46,132 nucleotides of DNA. Origin: Candidatus Lambdaproteobacteria bacterium RIFOXYD2_FULL_56_26. Lineage in GTDB: Bacteria > SAR324 > XYD2-FULL-50-16. The DNA is taken from assembly GCA_001783715.1 (NCBI GenBank), contig MFNF01000012.1, positions 1 through 46,132 of the forward strand. The letters run 5' to 3'. Of this stretch, positions 8,723-16,557 are shown piece after piece. The notes beneath the pieces are model-generated. The model made no database searches. It had not been told where the DNA came from and saw nothing but the letters and a program-made list of their open reading frames with translations. Numbering within the stretch: position 1 is the stretch's first letter; every line of letters starts with the position of its first letter. A program made the position numbers and the translations under genes.

Positions 8723-9181
8723 ATGGCCGTAAATCCACTTGACCAAGCCTACAAACCAACCCAAGATCCCAAGTTGCTCAAGCAGCTGGAGGAGTGGATT
8801 TTGTTGGTCCTAGAGGGCCACAAAGATTTGGTGGAGAAGATCCAGCCCCACATTTGGCGGCTTGAGCAGCCCGGGTACAAGCTGCTGCTGGTGGTCACCC
8901 ACCTTTTGGTCCTGTTTGACGTACCTATGTTCGTCCAGCTGCCCAAGGACAAAAACGGCCTTTTCGAGGAGCTTTTGTCCCTCAACTCCCATCACGTTAA
9001 AAATGCCAAGCTCTGTTTGGTCAAAGGTCAGGTACATTTGAGGATCGTTTGTGAACACAAGGAGCTGAACCAAGGTTCCTTTGAGGCCTACTTGGCCGAA
9101 CTCAAGGACCTGTTCCCGCTGCTCTTTGAGCGGCTGGTCAAGCGGTTTTACCCGGACGGCTACGATGAGGAGGAGGTTTGA
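8723..9181 (+). CDS. Small YbjN/chaperone-like protein upstream of ccmA
   Basis: This predicted 152-residue acidic soluble protein starts at ATG 8723 (MAVNPLDQAY). A GTG at 8633 is in frame, but the added residues are arginine-rich and look untranslated. The layout resembles YbjN and type III-chaperone-like folds: an N-terminal helix, a strand block (FVQLPKD, LLSLNSHHVKNAKLCLVKGQVHLRIVCEH), then a C-terminal helix with LPLLFERLVKRFYPDG. In those proteins the middle strand pair takes the form 'xKFxLxxGxVxLR'. The function is unknown. No clear ribosome-binding site is visible. Its TGA overlaps the TTG start of ccmA by 4 bases, so it is translationally linked to the cytochrome c maturation genes. 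Confidence 0.75.
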   Translation: MAVNPLDQAYKPTQDPKLLKQLEEWILLVLEGHKDLVEKIQPHIWRLEQPGYKLLLVVTHLLVLFDVPMFVQLPKDKNGLFEELLSLNSHHVKNAKLCLVKGQVHLRIVCEHKELNQGSFEAYLAELKDLFPLLFERLVKRFYPDGYDEEEV

Positions 9182-9885
9182 GCGCCCCTTTGCTGTCGGT
9201 CCAGGGGGTCGTCAAGGATTTTGGCTACCGCAGGGTGCTCAAGGAGGTTTCCTTTGACCTCCACGGCGGGGACTTCACCTTGCTTTTGGGGCAAAACGGG
9301 GCCGGCAAATCCACGTTGCTGAAGATCCTTTGCGGCCTGATGCGTCCCACCTCCGGCCAAGTCCTCTTTGAGGGCCGTTCGGTCAGCGAAAACCCCGATG
9401 CCCTGCGCCAAGCATTGGGCCAAGTGTCCCACCAACCCCAGGTTTATGGAGACCTGAGCGCCAAGGAAAACCTGCGCTTTTTTGCTTCCTTGCGCAACAT
9501 CGAGGACGGAGCCGCCAAAGTGGACAAAGCGCTGGCCCAGGTGGGGCTGGAGAAGGTGGCCAATGCCCAGGCCAAGAACTTCAGTTCCGGCATGTTCAAA
9601 CGGCTGGGCATCGCCAAGCTGATGCTCGCCAAGCCCCGGCTGCTGCTCCTTGATGAGCCCTACACCGGTTTGGACTATAAGTCGGTAGGGTTTTTCAACC
9701 AATTTTTGGGCCAATTCGTCCAAGAAGGCGGAGCCGTGCTGATGATCACCCACCAGCTGGACTGTTGTTTTGAGCTGGCCAGCAAAGTGGCGATTCTCGA
9801 ACAAGGCAAAATCGACTCGGAACATGGCCGAGCCCAATTCAACTACGAAACCCTGATCGAACACTACCAACGGGCCACCCAATGA
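9178..9885 (+). CDS. ccmA: Heme exporter ABC ATPase CcmA
   Basis: This is the ATP-binding subunit of the CcmABCDE machinery that releases holo-CcmE for c-type cytochrome maturation on the cytoplasmic side of the inner membrane. It has 235 residues: Walker A LGQNGAGKST (about residues 37-46), a Q-loop region at VSHQPQVYGDLS, signature FSSGMFKRLGIAKLML (the usual LSGGQ reads FSSGM), Walker B LLLLDEPYTGLD and the H-loop ITHQ. The start is poorly fixed. TTG 9178 overlaps the preceding stop, but AGGAGG (9171-9176) ends only one base before it; TTG 9190 is an alternative. A four-base overlap with ccmB supports the assignment over a generic ABC-2 ATPase. Confidence 0.85.
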   Translation: MSAPLLSVQGVVKDFGYRRVLKEVSFDLHGGDFTLLLGQNGAGKSTLLKILCGLMRPTSGQVLFEGRSVSENPDALRQALGQVSHQPQVYGDLSAKENLRFFASLRNIEDGAAKVDKALAQVGLEKVANAQAKNFSSGMFKRLGIAKLMLAKPRLLLLDEPYTGLDYKSVGFFNQFLGQFVQEGGAVLMITHQLDCCFELASKVAILEQGKIDSEHGRAQFNYETLIEHYQRATQ

Positions 9886-10553
9886 TCCGTGCCATCCTGG
9901 CTATTTTGCGCAAAGACCTGACCTTGGAGCTGAGAAAGGCAGAGAACTTCATCGCCATGATGTTTTTTGCGGTGATCATCCTTTTGATCTTCTCCTTTGC
10001 CCTGCCACCAGACAACGACAACCACAAGAACTTGGCCCCCGGCGTTTTTTGGGTGACCTTCCTGCTTTCGGGCATCCTGGGGCTTTCCAAGAGTTTTGCC
10101 CTGGAGAAGGACCTGGGCTGCATGGAGGCCCTGTTGCTCGCCCCGATCAGCAGAGGGGCGATTTTTTTGGGCAAGATGCTGGGGACCCTGGTCTTCCTTC
10201 TCTTGATGCTGGCGCTGTTGATTCCTTTGTTTTCCCTGCTCTTTTACCCCGAAGCATTGCCCTACTTTTTTGAGGTCCTGGGGCTTTCCATGGTGACGGC
10301 GCTGGGCTTTTCCAGCCTGGGGACCCTGCTTTCGGGCCTGACCACCGACGTGAGGTTCAAGGAGATCCTGCTGCCGATCCTGCTGTTCCCCCTTTTGATC
10401 CCCCTCCTGCTGGCCTCGGTGGAGATTTTGGCCGGGATTTTTGCCGGTCGGGGTTTCCAAGGGGAGCTGGATTGGTTAAAGTTACTGGTCGGCTTCGACC
10501 TGATCTTTTTGATTGCCTCTTACCTGACCTTCGACTTTGTGATGGAGCTTTGA
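9882..10553 (+). CDS. ccmB: Heme exporter membrane subunit CcmB
   Basis: This is a 223-residue integral membrane protein with about six hydrophobic segments and a short cytoplasmic N-terminus (MIRAILAILRKDLTLELR), typical of CcmB. The diagnostic stretch ALEKDLGCMEALLLAPISRGAIFLGK matches the CcmB pattern 'E(R)DxxxGxLExLLLxPxxxxxxxxxK'. It partners the upstream ATPase in the CcmAB complex. ATG overlaps the ccmA stop (ATGA), and its own TGA overlaps the ccmC ATG (TGATG). Confidence 0.93.
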   Translation: MIRAILAILRKDLTLELRKAENFIAMMFFAVIILLIFSFALPPDNDNHKNLAPGVFWVTFLLSGILGLSKSFALEKDLGCMEALLLAPISRGAIFLGKMLGTLVFLLLMLALLIPLFSLLFYPEALPYFFEVLGLSMVTALGFSSLGTLLSGLTTDVRFKEILLPILLFPLLIPLLLASVEILAGIFAGRGFQGELDWLKLLVGFDLIFLIASYLTFDFVMEL

Positions 10554-11227
10554 TGAAACTGGTTCGTATTTTGGGTCTGGCCTCGGCCCTGGGCCTGGGG
10601 ATTACCGCTTGGCTGGTCTTTTACTGGGCTCCTCTGGAGCAGGCGATGGGCTTTGTCCAAAAGATCATGTACATCCACGTCCCCAGCGTATTGGTCTGTT
10701 ACCTCGCCTTTTTTATCAGCTTCCTGGCCTCGGTAGGTTACCTTTGGAAACGTACCGAAGGGTACGATGTGGTGGCCCTTTGCTCCGCCGAGATCGGGGT
10801 GATCTTTTGCGGCATCACACTGGTAACCGGAGCCATCTGGGGCAAGCCGACCTGGAACACCTACTGGACCTGGGACGCAAGGCTGACCACCACCTTGATC
10901 CTGTTTTTGATCTTTGTGGGATACCTTTTGCTCCGGCGGTTTGTGGAGTTCAGCGAACAGCAAGCCCGGTTTGCCGCCATCATCGCCATCATCGGGTTTT
11001 TGGACATCCCCTTGATCCACCAAGCGGTTACCTGGTGGCGGACCTTACACCAAACCTCGACCCTCTTTTCCATGAAGCCCGGCGGAGCGATTGACGATCC
11101 GCTCAAATGGATGTTGTACGTTGCCATGGTGGCCTTTTATCTCTTTTTTGCCTATCTTCTGACCAAACGGATCCAACTGGAGCGGCAAGAACGGGAACTG
11201 CGGCGGACCCTGGCGGCGCTGGAATAA
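10553..11227 (+). CDS. ccmC: Heme handling protein CcmC
   Basis: The protein has 224 residues and six predicted membrane segments. CcmC loads heme onto CcmE in the periplasm. The WWD tryptophan-rich heme-handling motif is present as WGKPTWNTYWTWDARLTT. The two conserved axial histidines lie in IMYIHVPS and in the WWRTLHQ segment. The start is ATG 10553, overlapping the ccmB stop. No ccmD or ccmE follows; a strong terminator sits 10 bases downstream, so the remaining maturation genes must lie elsewhere. Confidence 0.95.
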   Translation: MKLVRILGLASALGLGITAWLVFYWAPLEQAMGFVQKIMYIHVPSVLVCYLAFFISFLASVGYLWKRTEGYDVVALCSAEIGVIFCGITLVTGAIWGKPTWNTYWTWDARLTTTLILFLIFVGYLLLRRFVEFSEQQARFAAIIAIIGFLDIPLIHQAVTWWRTLHQTSTLFSMKPGGAIDDPLKWMLYVAMVAFYLFFAYLLTKRIQLERQERELRRTLAALE

Positions 11228-11232
11228 AGGAC

Positions 11233-11260
11233 AAAAAAAAGGCCCCCGGCGGGGCCTTTT
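11233..11260. terminator. Bidirectional intrinsic terminator between ccmC and the DUF3047-like gene
   Basis: AAAAGGCCCC (11237-11246), loop CGGC, GGGGCCTTTT (11251-11260) form a perfect 10-base stem. Four T's end it on the plus strand. On the minus strand the stem is followed by a run of eight T's (complement of 11233-11240), so termination should be stronger for the minus-strand operon. Confidence 0.8.
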
Positions 11261-11299
11261 GGGCAGGTTATGTTGGCCTTCAGCAAAAGCACCGGCCCC

Positions 11300-11971
11300 C
11301 TAGGGCAGGAACTCCACCTTTTCCACAAAGGCCTTTGCTTCCCCTTCGGTATCCCTGGTGTCGATCTCCAGGGTCAACCCGGTGATCGGCGGCATGGTCC
11401 TGCCAAATTGCTCCATAAACGTTGCCGCCAAGTCCACCTCGGTGGTCACCGCTTGGCCCACAGGATTTTGGCAGGGCCGACAGAAGTACCTGCCCCCCTT
11501 CTTAAAATAGTTGCCCAGGTAAACCTTGGTGCTGTCCTCTTTTTCGCCCAGGAAAAAACCCAGGAAGTACGGCACGTTGGGCACAAAGCTGCTGCCCGAA
11601 TCCATCTTCTCGTCTCCAAAGGAGACCACTAGGCTGATCGGCTCTCGGAGCTTGCCTTGCGCCCAATTGGCCCCTTTGGAGTAAGCCAGGACCCCCCAGG
11701 TGACCCGCAGCTTCCTGACCCCTACCAACCGCAGTTCCTTGCCAAACAGGCCCAAGGTGCCCTCAGGGGTCGTAAAAACCAGCCGCCCGCCCTCAAAGTT
11801 GGTTTTGATGGAATCGGCATCCCGTTCCATCTTAAAGCCTTGGGCCTTCAACCAGCCGTTGGCAGGGCCATTTTTTTGCCCGGAAAAATCATAACTCGGC
11901 AAAGCTTGGGCCCACAGGGCGGGAGTCCAACCAAGCAACAAACCGACCAGACAACATTTTAAAGGACTCAC
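11300..11971 (-). CDS. Secreted DUF3047-like protein
   Basis: This 223-residue protein has a clear N-terminal signal peptide (about residues 1-21, ending LWAQA). Its body resembles the DUF3047 family: a KLRVTWGVL strand, a region about an uncommon reaction to cold or stress stretch LVVSFGDEKMDSGSS..., and the C-terminal ITGLTLEIDTRDTEGEAKAFVEKVEF, in line with the 'GIxIxTDxDxTGxxAxAxYxDIxF' ending of that family. An internal YFCRPCQ contributes two cysteines. The biochemical role of the family is unknown. It follows the exonuclease gene by 60 bases on the same strand and ends at the terminator, so it is probably the last cistron of that operon. Confidence 0.6.
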   Translation of the reverse strand: MSPLKCCLVGLLLGWTPALWAQALPSYDFSGQKNGPANGWLKAQGFKMERDADSIKTNFEGGRLVFTTPEGTLGLFGKELRLVGVRKLRVTWGVLAYSKGANWAQGKLREPISLVVSFGDEKMDSGSSFVPNVPYFLGFFLGEKEDSTKVYLGNYFKKGGRYFCRPCQNPVGQAVTTEVDLAATFMEQFGRTMPPITGLTLEIDTRDTEGEAKAFVEKVEFLP

Positions 11972-12031
11972 TTAGGTGCTCCACAAAAAATTTAAGCTGT
12001 TTCATCCACTGTTGCAAAACGCCCTTGCACT

Positions 12032-12739
12032 CTAAGGTACCAAGGTTTTTTCCACCTCAAAAGGCAGAGCTTTGGGGTCAAAAAGATGAGCCCGAATCTG
12101 TTTCTTCCATTTTTTTGAGCTGCCGTCCCACCGAAAGCCCAGGTCCTTGGCCTGTTGCCGGTTCTCGTACGACACCAGAGCTACCAACTCCAACTTGGGC
12201 GAGGAAGCGTTGGCCCAAACCTCTTCGATCTTGTAGTGACTCAAAACCCGAAACATGGAAAGCACATCGGTCACCGCCCGGTGGGCGAAGGGGTTCACAA
12301 ATCCATGGACGGCACTGAGGTAAACCAAACTTTTGGAAGAAACCGACTTTGGGTAATCTACATCCAAAAGGGTACAAATCCAAGTCTTTTCAGGCAGCTC
12401 ACGTCCCCAGCGGCTGTAGAAGCGGGTTAAAAAGCCTTTGTCAAAAGCGGCATTGTGGGCCACACAGCCATCGGCCTGTTCCAACAAAGAGCCCAGGGCG
12501 GAAAAAAAGAGGTCGTCCGGGGCCTTGCCAAACCGGTGCAACATCTGGGTCCGAATCCCGGTCAACTCTTCGATTTCCTTAGGCAAGGCCAAGTCCGGTT
12601 TTTCCAGGATCATCTCGCTGAACAGCCGGACCGGTTGGTTGGCCTCCGTGTCCCAGAGCACCGCCCCGACCTCAATCACCAAGTCTTTGTTCGGGTCCAG
12701 CCCGGTGGTTTCCAAATCCAACCCCAACAACAACATCAA
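12032..12739 (-). CDS. DEDDh 3'-5' exonuclease with a DUF5710-like C-terminus
   Basis: This 235-residue DnaQ-superfamily exonuclease shows Exo I LGLDLETTG (Asp8, Glu10), Exo II AHNAAFD and Exo III HRAVTD, giving the D-E-D-H-D set for two-metal catalysis. The last about 55 residues (VALVSYENRQQAKDLGFRWDGSSKKW and on) look like a DUF5710 module, which is often appended to DNA-processing enzymes. It is therefore neither the plain polymerase III epsilon subunit nor RNase T. It overlaps the HypB-like gene (ATGA), forming an operon with two hydrogenase-accessory-like genes; that association is hard to explain functionally. Confidence 0.85.
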   Translation of the reverse strand: MMLLLGLDLETTGLDPNKDLVIEVGAVLWDTEANQPVRLFSEMILEKPDLALPKEIEELTGIRTQMLHRFGKAPDDLFFSALGSLLEQADGCVAHNAAFDKGFLTRFYSRWGRELPEKTWICTLLDVDYPKSVSSKSLVYLSAVHGFVNPFAHRAVTDVLSMFRVLSHYKIEEVWANASSPKLELVALVSYENRQQAKDLGFRWDGSSKKWKKQIRAHLFDPKALPFEVEKTLVP

Positions 12740-13431
12740 TCCCCCTGTTTTTTAGCCTGTACAGCAATCCATTCGATCCATTCGTCCATCCCTTCGCCGG
12801 TCTCAGCCGAAAGCTCGATCAACTCCGCCTTGGGATGCACCAGCTTCAACGCCCGGACAAAGGCCGACTTGTTGAAGGACAGGTAAGGCAGAAGGTCGGA
12901 CTTGGTGAGGATCACCAGATCCGAGCCCTTGACCCGGTGGCTGAACTTAAAGGGCTTGTCTTCCCCTTGGGTGGGGCAAAAGAGGCTGACCTTGGCGGTC
13001 TCGCCCAAGTCCAGGTCCATAGGGTAGGCTTTGGCTCCGATCCCTTCGATGAAGACCATCCCCTTGTCCTTGAGCGGTCTGGCCAAGATGGTCTGACCGA
13101 CCAGCTTGGCATCCAACCGGCCTTCCTCGCTGGCTTTGACCCCCAGGGCATTGATCCCGGCCTTGGAGTACCGCCCGGCATCCAAACCGGCACAACCGTA
13201 GGAATCGATGACATTGATGTAATATCTTTTTTTGATCCGCTCGATGGTTTTGAGCAACAGCTGGGTCTTCCCGGCACCAGGGCAGGAGAGCAGGTGCAGG
13301 GCCAAAATCCGGTGGACCTGGAAAAATTCCCGGTTCAGCCGAGCCGCCCGGTCATTGTACCGCAGGAATTCCCGCTCAAAGCGTTTTAGCTCTTTGCGCC
13401 CAAAATCTGTGGGGCCAGTGGATTCACTCAT
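12736..13431 (-). CDS. HypB-like GTPase lacking the nickel ligands
   Basis: This 231-residue SIMIBI-class GTPase starts at ATG 13431, overlapping the upstream stop (TAATG). It matches HypB across its length: P-loop SCPGAGKT (49-56), MVFIEGIGAKAYP (125-137) where HypB has LFIENVGNLVCP, DLGETAKVSLF, QGEDKPFKF, TKSDLLPY for NKxDLLPY, and LSAETGEGMDEWIEW. The residues that define HypB metal binding are missing. The GCHLD motif reads EGRLD (103-107), NLVCP has Tyr136 in place of Cys, EGD of switch I reads IDS, and there is no N-terminal CxxCGC motif. It keeps GTPase features but should not carry nickel in the known way. It pairs with the HupK-like gene. Confidence 0.85.
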   Translation of the reverse strand: MSESTGPTDFGRKELKRFEREFLRYNDRAARLNREFFQVHRILALHLLSCPGAGKTQLLLKTIERIKKRYYINVIDSYGCAGLDAGRYSKAGINALGVKASEEGRLDAKLVGQTILARPLKDKGMVFIEGIGAKAYPMDLDLGETAKVSLFCPTQGEDKPFKFSHRVKGSDLVILTKSDLLPYLSFNKSAFVRALKLVHPKAELIELSAETGEGMDEWIEWIAVQAKKQGD

Positions 13432-14645
13432 TACAACTCTTCTTCCTGAAGGATTTTTACCGGCATTTCCAAAAAGGGGTCCAACGCCTTGGACCAAGCC
13501 CGTGCCAACCGAGCCAGACCCGGTTTGTCGCTCCCCTTGACCCCGACCAGGGCCTGCAAAAAGACTCCCTTGGGGCAAAGGTTCCACTGCTGGGGAGAGA
13601 TGATCTGGTACTGCAAGATCTTGTCGGCCTCCACCCTCAGCCGGTGGACCAGCCTGCCCCGTGCGGACTCGACCTGAGCCAGCCCCAGGCCACTTTTTTT
13701 GCTCACCCCGGTAGAGGCTACCGCAATCTCCAGACCTTGGGACAAAAATTTAAGACTTTGCCCCAAATCCACCAGCCTCGCCAAGACCCGGCTGACCGCC
13801 AGATTGGGGTTGGTCTTGAGGTATGCTTGCAGCAACGGGCTTTTTTCGGTCCGGGCAAAGGCCCCGGTTTCCTGGGGTTTGCCTGCCAAAACCGGGTGGT
13901 ACAACATCCCCACCGCATCGGCCGAAGAAAGCACCTTATGCCATTCCTGCTCCGATGCCCAGGGCAGAATGGGGACCAACGGATTTTTTAGTGCCGGAAG
14001 TTGCCGGTAGTACCGGAGCACCCTGGCACCCAAGGCAGAGTCGTTTTCCAGCCATTGGGCCCACTGGCCTTGGGTCCATTTGAGGAACAAGTCCAGCGAG
14101 GTGCCCAAGAGCCTCTCCTCAAGCCCAGTCCTGGCCTCCAAGGCCACCTCGCCAATCACCCGGACATCCGCCTTGGGGGTGAAGTCGCCAAAGAAAAACG
14201 GGGGGTGGTCTCCGTACAGCGCCCGGGTCAACCGTTCTTCCAGCAGCCCCACTGGCGGCAAAACCGGGGCCGGATTACCCAAAAGTTTGGCCCAGTCCTG
14301 CTCTACCCGGACCCAGGTTTGGGCCAGATTCTCAAAATGGACCAGCAAGGCTCTGGCCTTGTGGTGGTAAGGATTGGGATGCAGGCCATAGGCCTCTTCC
14401 AAGGCCAGCAAGGCCGCAAACACCTGGGCCTTTCCCCCGATGGGGTACAGCCGGGCCAACAGCTCCAAAACCTCTTCGGGCCCACGACCGACCAAAAGAT
14501 TTTGGATCTCCAAAGGCCGTTTGCTGTGCAACACCGCACGGGTCACCTGCCCTAAATTTTGGTAAAGGACCAGTTCAAAACTGTCGTCAACAAGCAACAT
14601 TCCCATGACCCTGTTTTGGCCGTTTGTATAAGACCCAGGCGACAT
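13431..14645 (-). CDS. HupK-like protein (degenerate [NiFe]-hydrogenase large-subunit paralogue)
   Basis: The protein has 404 residues and no signal peptide. ARLYPIGGKAQVFAALLALEEAYG (around 64-87) occupies the position of the large-subunit 'RICGICxxxHxxAAxxAxExAxG' motif, with both cysteines replaced. ARALLVHFENLAQTWVRVEQDWAKLLG follows as in HupK. The C-terminal GLAQVESARGRLVHRL and YQIISPQQWNLCPKG match the HupK 'VExARGRLxHR...YRIxAPTxWNFHPxG' pattern. HupK proteins assist [NiFe]-hydrogenase assembly in proteobacteria without binding the metal centre. No structural hydrogenase or other hyp gene lies in the window. The alternative ATGs 14606 and 14600 cannot be excluded. Confidence 0.7.
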   Translation of the reverse strand: MSPGSYTNGQNRVMGMLLVDDSFELVLYQNLGQVTRAVLHSKRPLEIQNLLVGRGPEEVLELLARLYPIGGKAQVFAALLALEEAYGLHPNPYHHKARALLVHFENLAQTWVRVEQDWAKLLGNPAPVLPPVGLLEERLTRALYGDHPPFFFGDFTPKADVRVIGEVALEARTGLEERLLGTSLDLFLKWTQGQWAQWLENDSALGARVLRYYRQLPALKNPLVPILPWASEQEWHKVLSSADAVGMLYHPVLAGKPQETGAFARTEKSPLLQAYLKTNPNLAVSRVLARLVDLGQSLKFLSQGLEIAVASTGVSKKSGLGLAQVESARGRLVHRLRVEADKILQYQIISPQQWNLCPKGVFLQALVGVKGSDKPGLARLARAWSKALDPFLEMPVKILQEEEL

Positions 14646-14826
14646 TAGTGCAATTTCCTCAAGTTGGGAAGGAGGTTTCTAGCCCCTTCTCCCTAGGGCC
14701 GGACCGGGGGCTTTTTGGTTGCTCCACCCTAGGATTTGGGCTAGAGTTTTAGAAGCTTGGAGCCCCTTCCCCAGGTGGGGAGTTCGGGTTGTTCCCTTTG
14801 GGTTTTGCCCAGGATTCGGGGTTTGT

Positions 14827-15816
14827 ATGGATCGTTTGTTTATCATCAATTCCAAGGGTTCCAAACGAACCGCCCGGTTTTTCCGGCGCAATCAGGCCCA
14901 GTTGCAGGCGGCCTTTGCGGGCTGCGAATTTTTGCCGGTAGATGCGGCAAAGCTCCAGGGGCTGGAGTCTTACCAGGAATTTGACCAACTGGTGCTGATC
15001 GGCGACGATGCCTTTTTCCACCAGGCGGTCAACCAGTTCCACGGTGCCCTGTTGGAGCGCAACGGCCAACAAAGTTACGCTTTCATCCCCGACCACAAGG
15101 ACGGCTCGGTGGCCTGTTGCCTGGAGCTGCCTTCCTCGCTCAAGGGGCAAATCGAGCTGTTGAAAAAATCTCCGACCCTGCCCTTTGACCTGATCCGGTG
15201 CCACTGCATCGGCACCGACGGGCTGCCGACCAACCACCTGATCCTCAACGATGCCCTGATCCGCATGCCCCAGCTCAAGTTGCCCTTGCTGTTTAAAACC
15301 CTGGTCTCCTGGTTTCGGACCTACTCGGGGCTCTTTGACCGCCGGACCCCCACCAGGATCACCTTGTTCGAGAAAGGGGAAAAACGTTTTGAAGGGCATT
15401 ACCTCTACGCCATTTTGCTCTTGGGCAACAAGATCACCGACGGCCCTCGGTTGAGCCACAAACGGAGGTTCCTGCAAAAGCGGTTTGCCTACTACCAGTT
15501 GAACGGACAAGACCTGATCCGCTCCACCGCCAATCTGGCCCAGTTGTTTGCCGATGATGGGGAGGAAAATCCCAACCTCTTCCGAGGCCAATTTTCCGAC
15601 CTGGAGATCCGGGGCTTGGGGGACGAGAACACCATCGTTGCCGATGGAGTACCGCTGGGCCGTTTGCCGGCGAGCTTCACCCTGCTGCCCAAGGCGCTCA
15701 ATGTGGTCAGCCCCATGACCCCGGTCCAAAAACTGGAACCGGCGGGGGTAGAGTTGGGCAAGGCGGTCAAGACGGTCGGCAACTTGCGGATGAAAAACCC
15801 CCCAATGGGGGCCTGA
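14827..15816 (+). CDS. Diacylglycerol/lipid kinase-like protein with an altered GGDG motif
   Basis: This protein has 329 residues from ATG 14827. It begins FIINSKGSKRTARFFRRNQ like the DagK/YegS/LCB5 catalytic domain ('IxNPxxGxGxxxxx'). The C-terminal segment NTIVADGVPLGRLPASFTLLPKALNVVSP matches the typical 'DGExxxxxPxxxxxxPxALxVxxP' end of that family. The nucleotide-binding loop normally 'GGDGTxNEVxNGL' reads IGDDAFFHQAVNQF, so the second Gly and the Thr are lost. It could phosphorylate a lipid or sphingoid-like substrate with altered efficiency, or be a non-catalytic homologue. It has its own transcription unit, convergent with the beta-barrel gene, whose terminator overlaps its last codons. 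Confidence 0.7.
   Translation: MDRLFIINSKGSKRTARFFRRNQAQLQAAFAGCEFLPVDAAKLQGLESYQEFDQLVLIGDDAFFHQAVNQFHGALLERNGQQSYAFIPDHKDGSVACCLELPSSLKGQIELLKKSPTLPFDLIRCHCIGTDGLPTNHLILNDALIRMPQLKLPLLFKTLVSWFRTYSGLFDRRTPTRITLFEKGEKRFEGHYLYAILLLGNKITDGPRLSHKRRFLQKRFAYYQLNGQDLIRSTANLAQLFADDGEENPNLFRGQFSDLEIRGLGDENTIVADGVPLGRLPASFTLLPKALNVVSPMTPVQKLEPAGVELGKAVKTVGNLRMKNPPMGA
15793..15811 (-). terminator. Intrinsic terminator for the beta-barrel gene
   Basis: Read on the minus strand, CCCCC-ATT-GGGGG is followed by TTTTT (complement of 15793-15797). It lies about 35 bases after the stop at 15847 and inside the 3' end of the convergent kinase-like gene. Confidence 0.5.
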
Positions 15817-15846
15817 GCGTTTGGAGCTTTTCCAAGGCGAGGTGGG

Positions 15847-16431
15847 CTAAAAAGAAAAGACCAGCCCCAGGTAAAGGCCGGAAGAAACAAGGGCCTTTTT
15901 GCTGCCGCTTTCGGTGGTCACTTGGATGGCGGTGTATTGGAAGGCCGGGATCACGGTAAAGCTGTCCCCAAAGGCAAACCTGCCGCCCAATTCCCCTACC
16001 GGCCCCACGCCGGTGCCGCTGGTCTTGCCGACCGAGCTGCCCGGATAGGTATAGTCCAAGGCGTAAGAGATCACGTTGACCCCAAAGCCCAAAAAGGGCT
16101 CGATGTCCCCTCGGTCGTCCAAGGCAAACCGGTATTCGTAGCCGCCGGTAAAGGTCGTGGTGGCGGCGGTCAGGGTGTAGATGCTGCCGTTTGGGCCGGG
16201 GAAGTTTTCTTGTGCCGAACCGTCGGCGGCGGTCACAAACCAAGCCCAGTGGGGGTCATACAGACGTTTCACCCCCAAAGCCACCCGAGAGCCCACCAGA
16301 CTGTGCTCCCCATCACTGAGCTGGTAGGAGCCAAAGGCCAGATGGGTGATGGTGGTGGAGCGGTAGGCAGCCCACAGGGGGGCCGAAAAACCGAAGGTTG
16401 CCAGCAAAAAGACCAGGACCAGTTTTTTCAT
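15847..16431 (-). CDS. Small outer-membrane beta-barrel protein
   Basis: The protein has 194 residues with a signal peptide (MKKLVLVFLLATFGFSAPLWA, cut before AYRST). The mature part is a series of amphipathic strands ending in an aromatic residue: HLAFGSYQL, VALGVKRLYD, TTFTGGYEYRFAL, IEPFLGFGVNVISYALDYTY, GELGGRFAFG, and a C-terminal VSSGLYLGLVFSF. That is the usual signature for insertion by BamA. It resembles OmpW/OmpA-like eight-stranded barrels in size and layout, but I cannot name a subfamily. It is a single gene with its own terminator, convergent with the lipid-kinase-like gene. Confidence 0.7.
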   Translation of the reverse strand: MKKLVLVFLLATFGFSAPLWAAYRSTTITHLAFGSYQLSDGEHSLVGSRVALGVKRLYDPHWAWFVTAADGSAQENFPGPNGSIYTLTAATTTFTGGYEYRFALDDRGDIEPFLGFGVNVISYALDYTYPGSSVGKTSGTGVGPVGELGGRFAFGDSFTVIPAFQYTAIQVTTESGSKKALVSSGLYLGLVFSF

Positions 16432-16497
16432 CTTCCGGGGGAGTAAAGGGTTTCCTTGGGTTATAAGGCTTTATTTGGAAACTGAAAAGCCCGGAGA

Positions 16498-16526
16498 TTG
16501 ACTTGCCCTCCCACCCCCGCTATCTT
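16498..16526 (+). promoter_or_regulatory. Sigma-70-type promoter of hldE-rsmD
   Basis: TTGACT (16498-16503), a 17-base spacer and TATCTT (16521-16526) lie 32 bases before the hldE ATG, with GAAGG (16546-16550) as ribosome-binding site. Confidence 0.6.
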
Positions 16527-16557
16527 GGCCCAAACCTAACGGCTCGAAGGCCCGACC

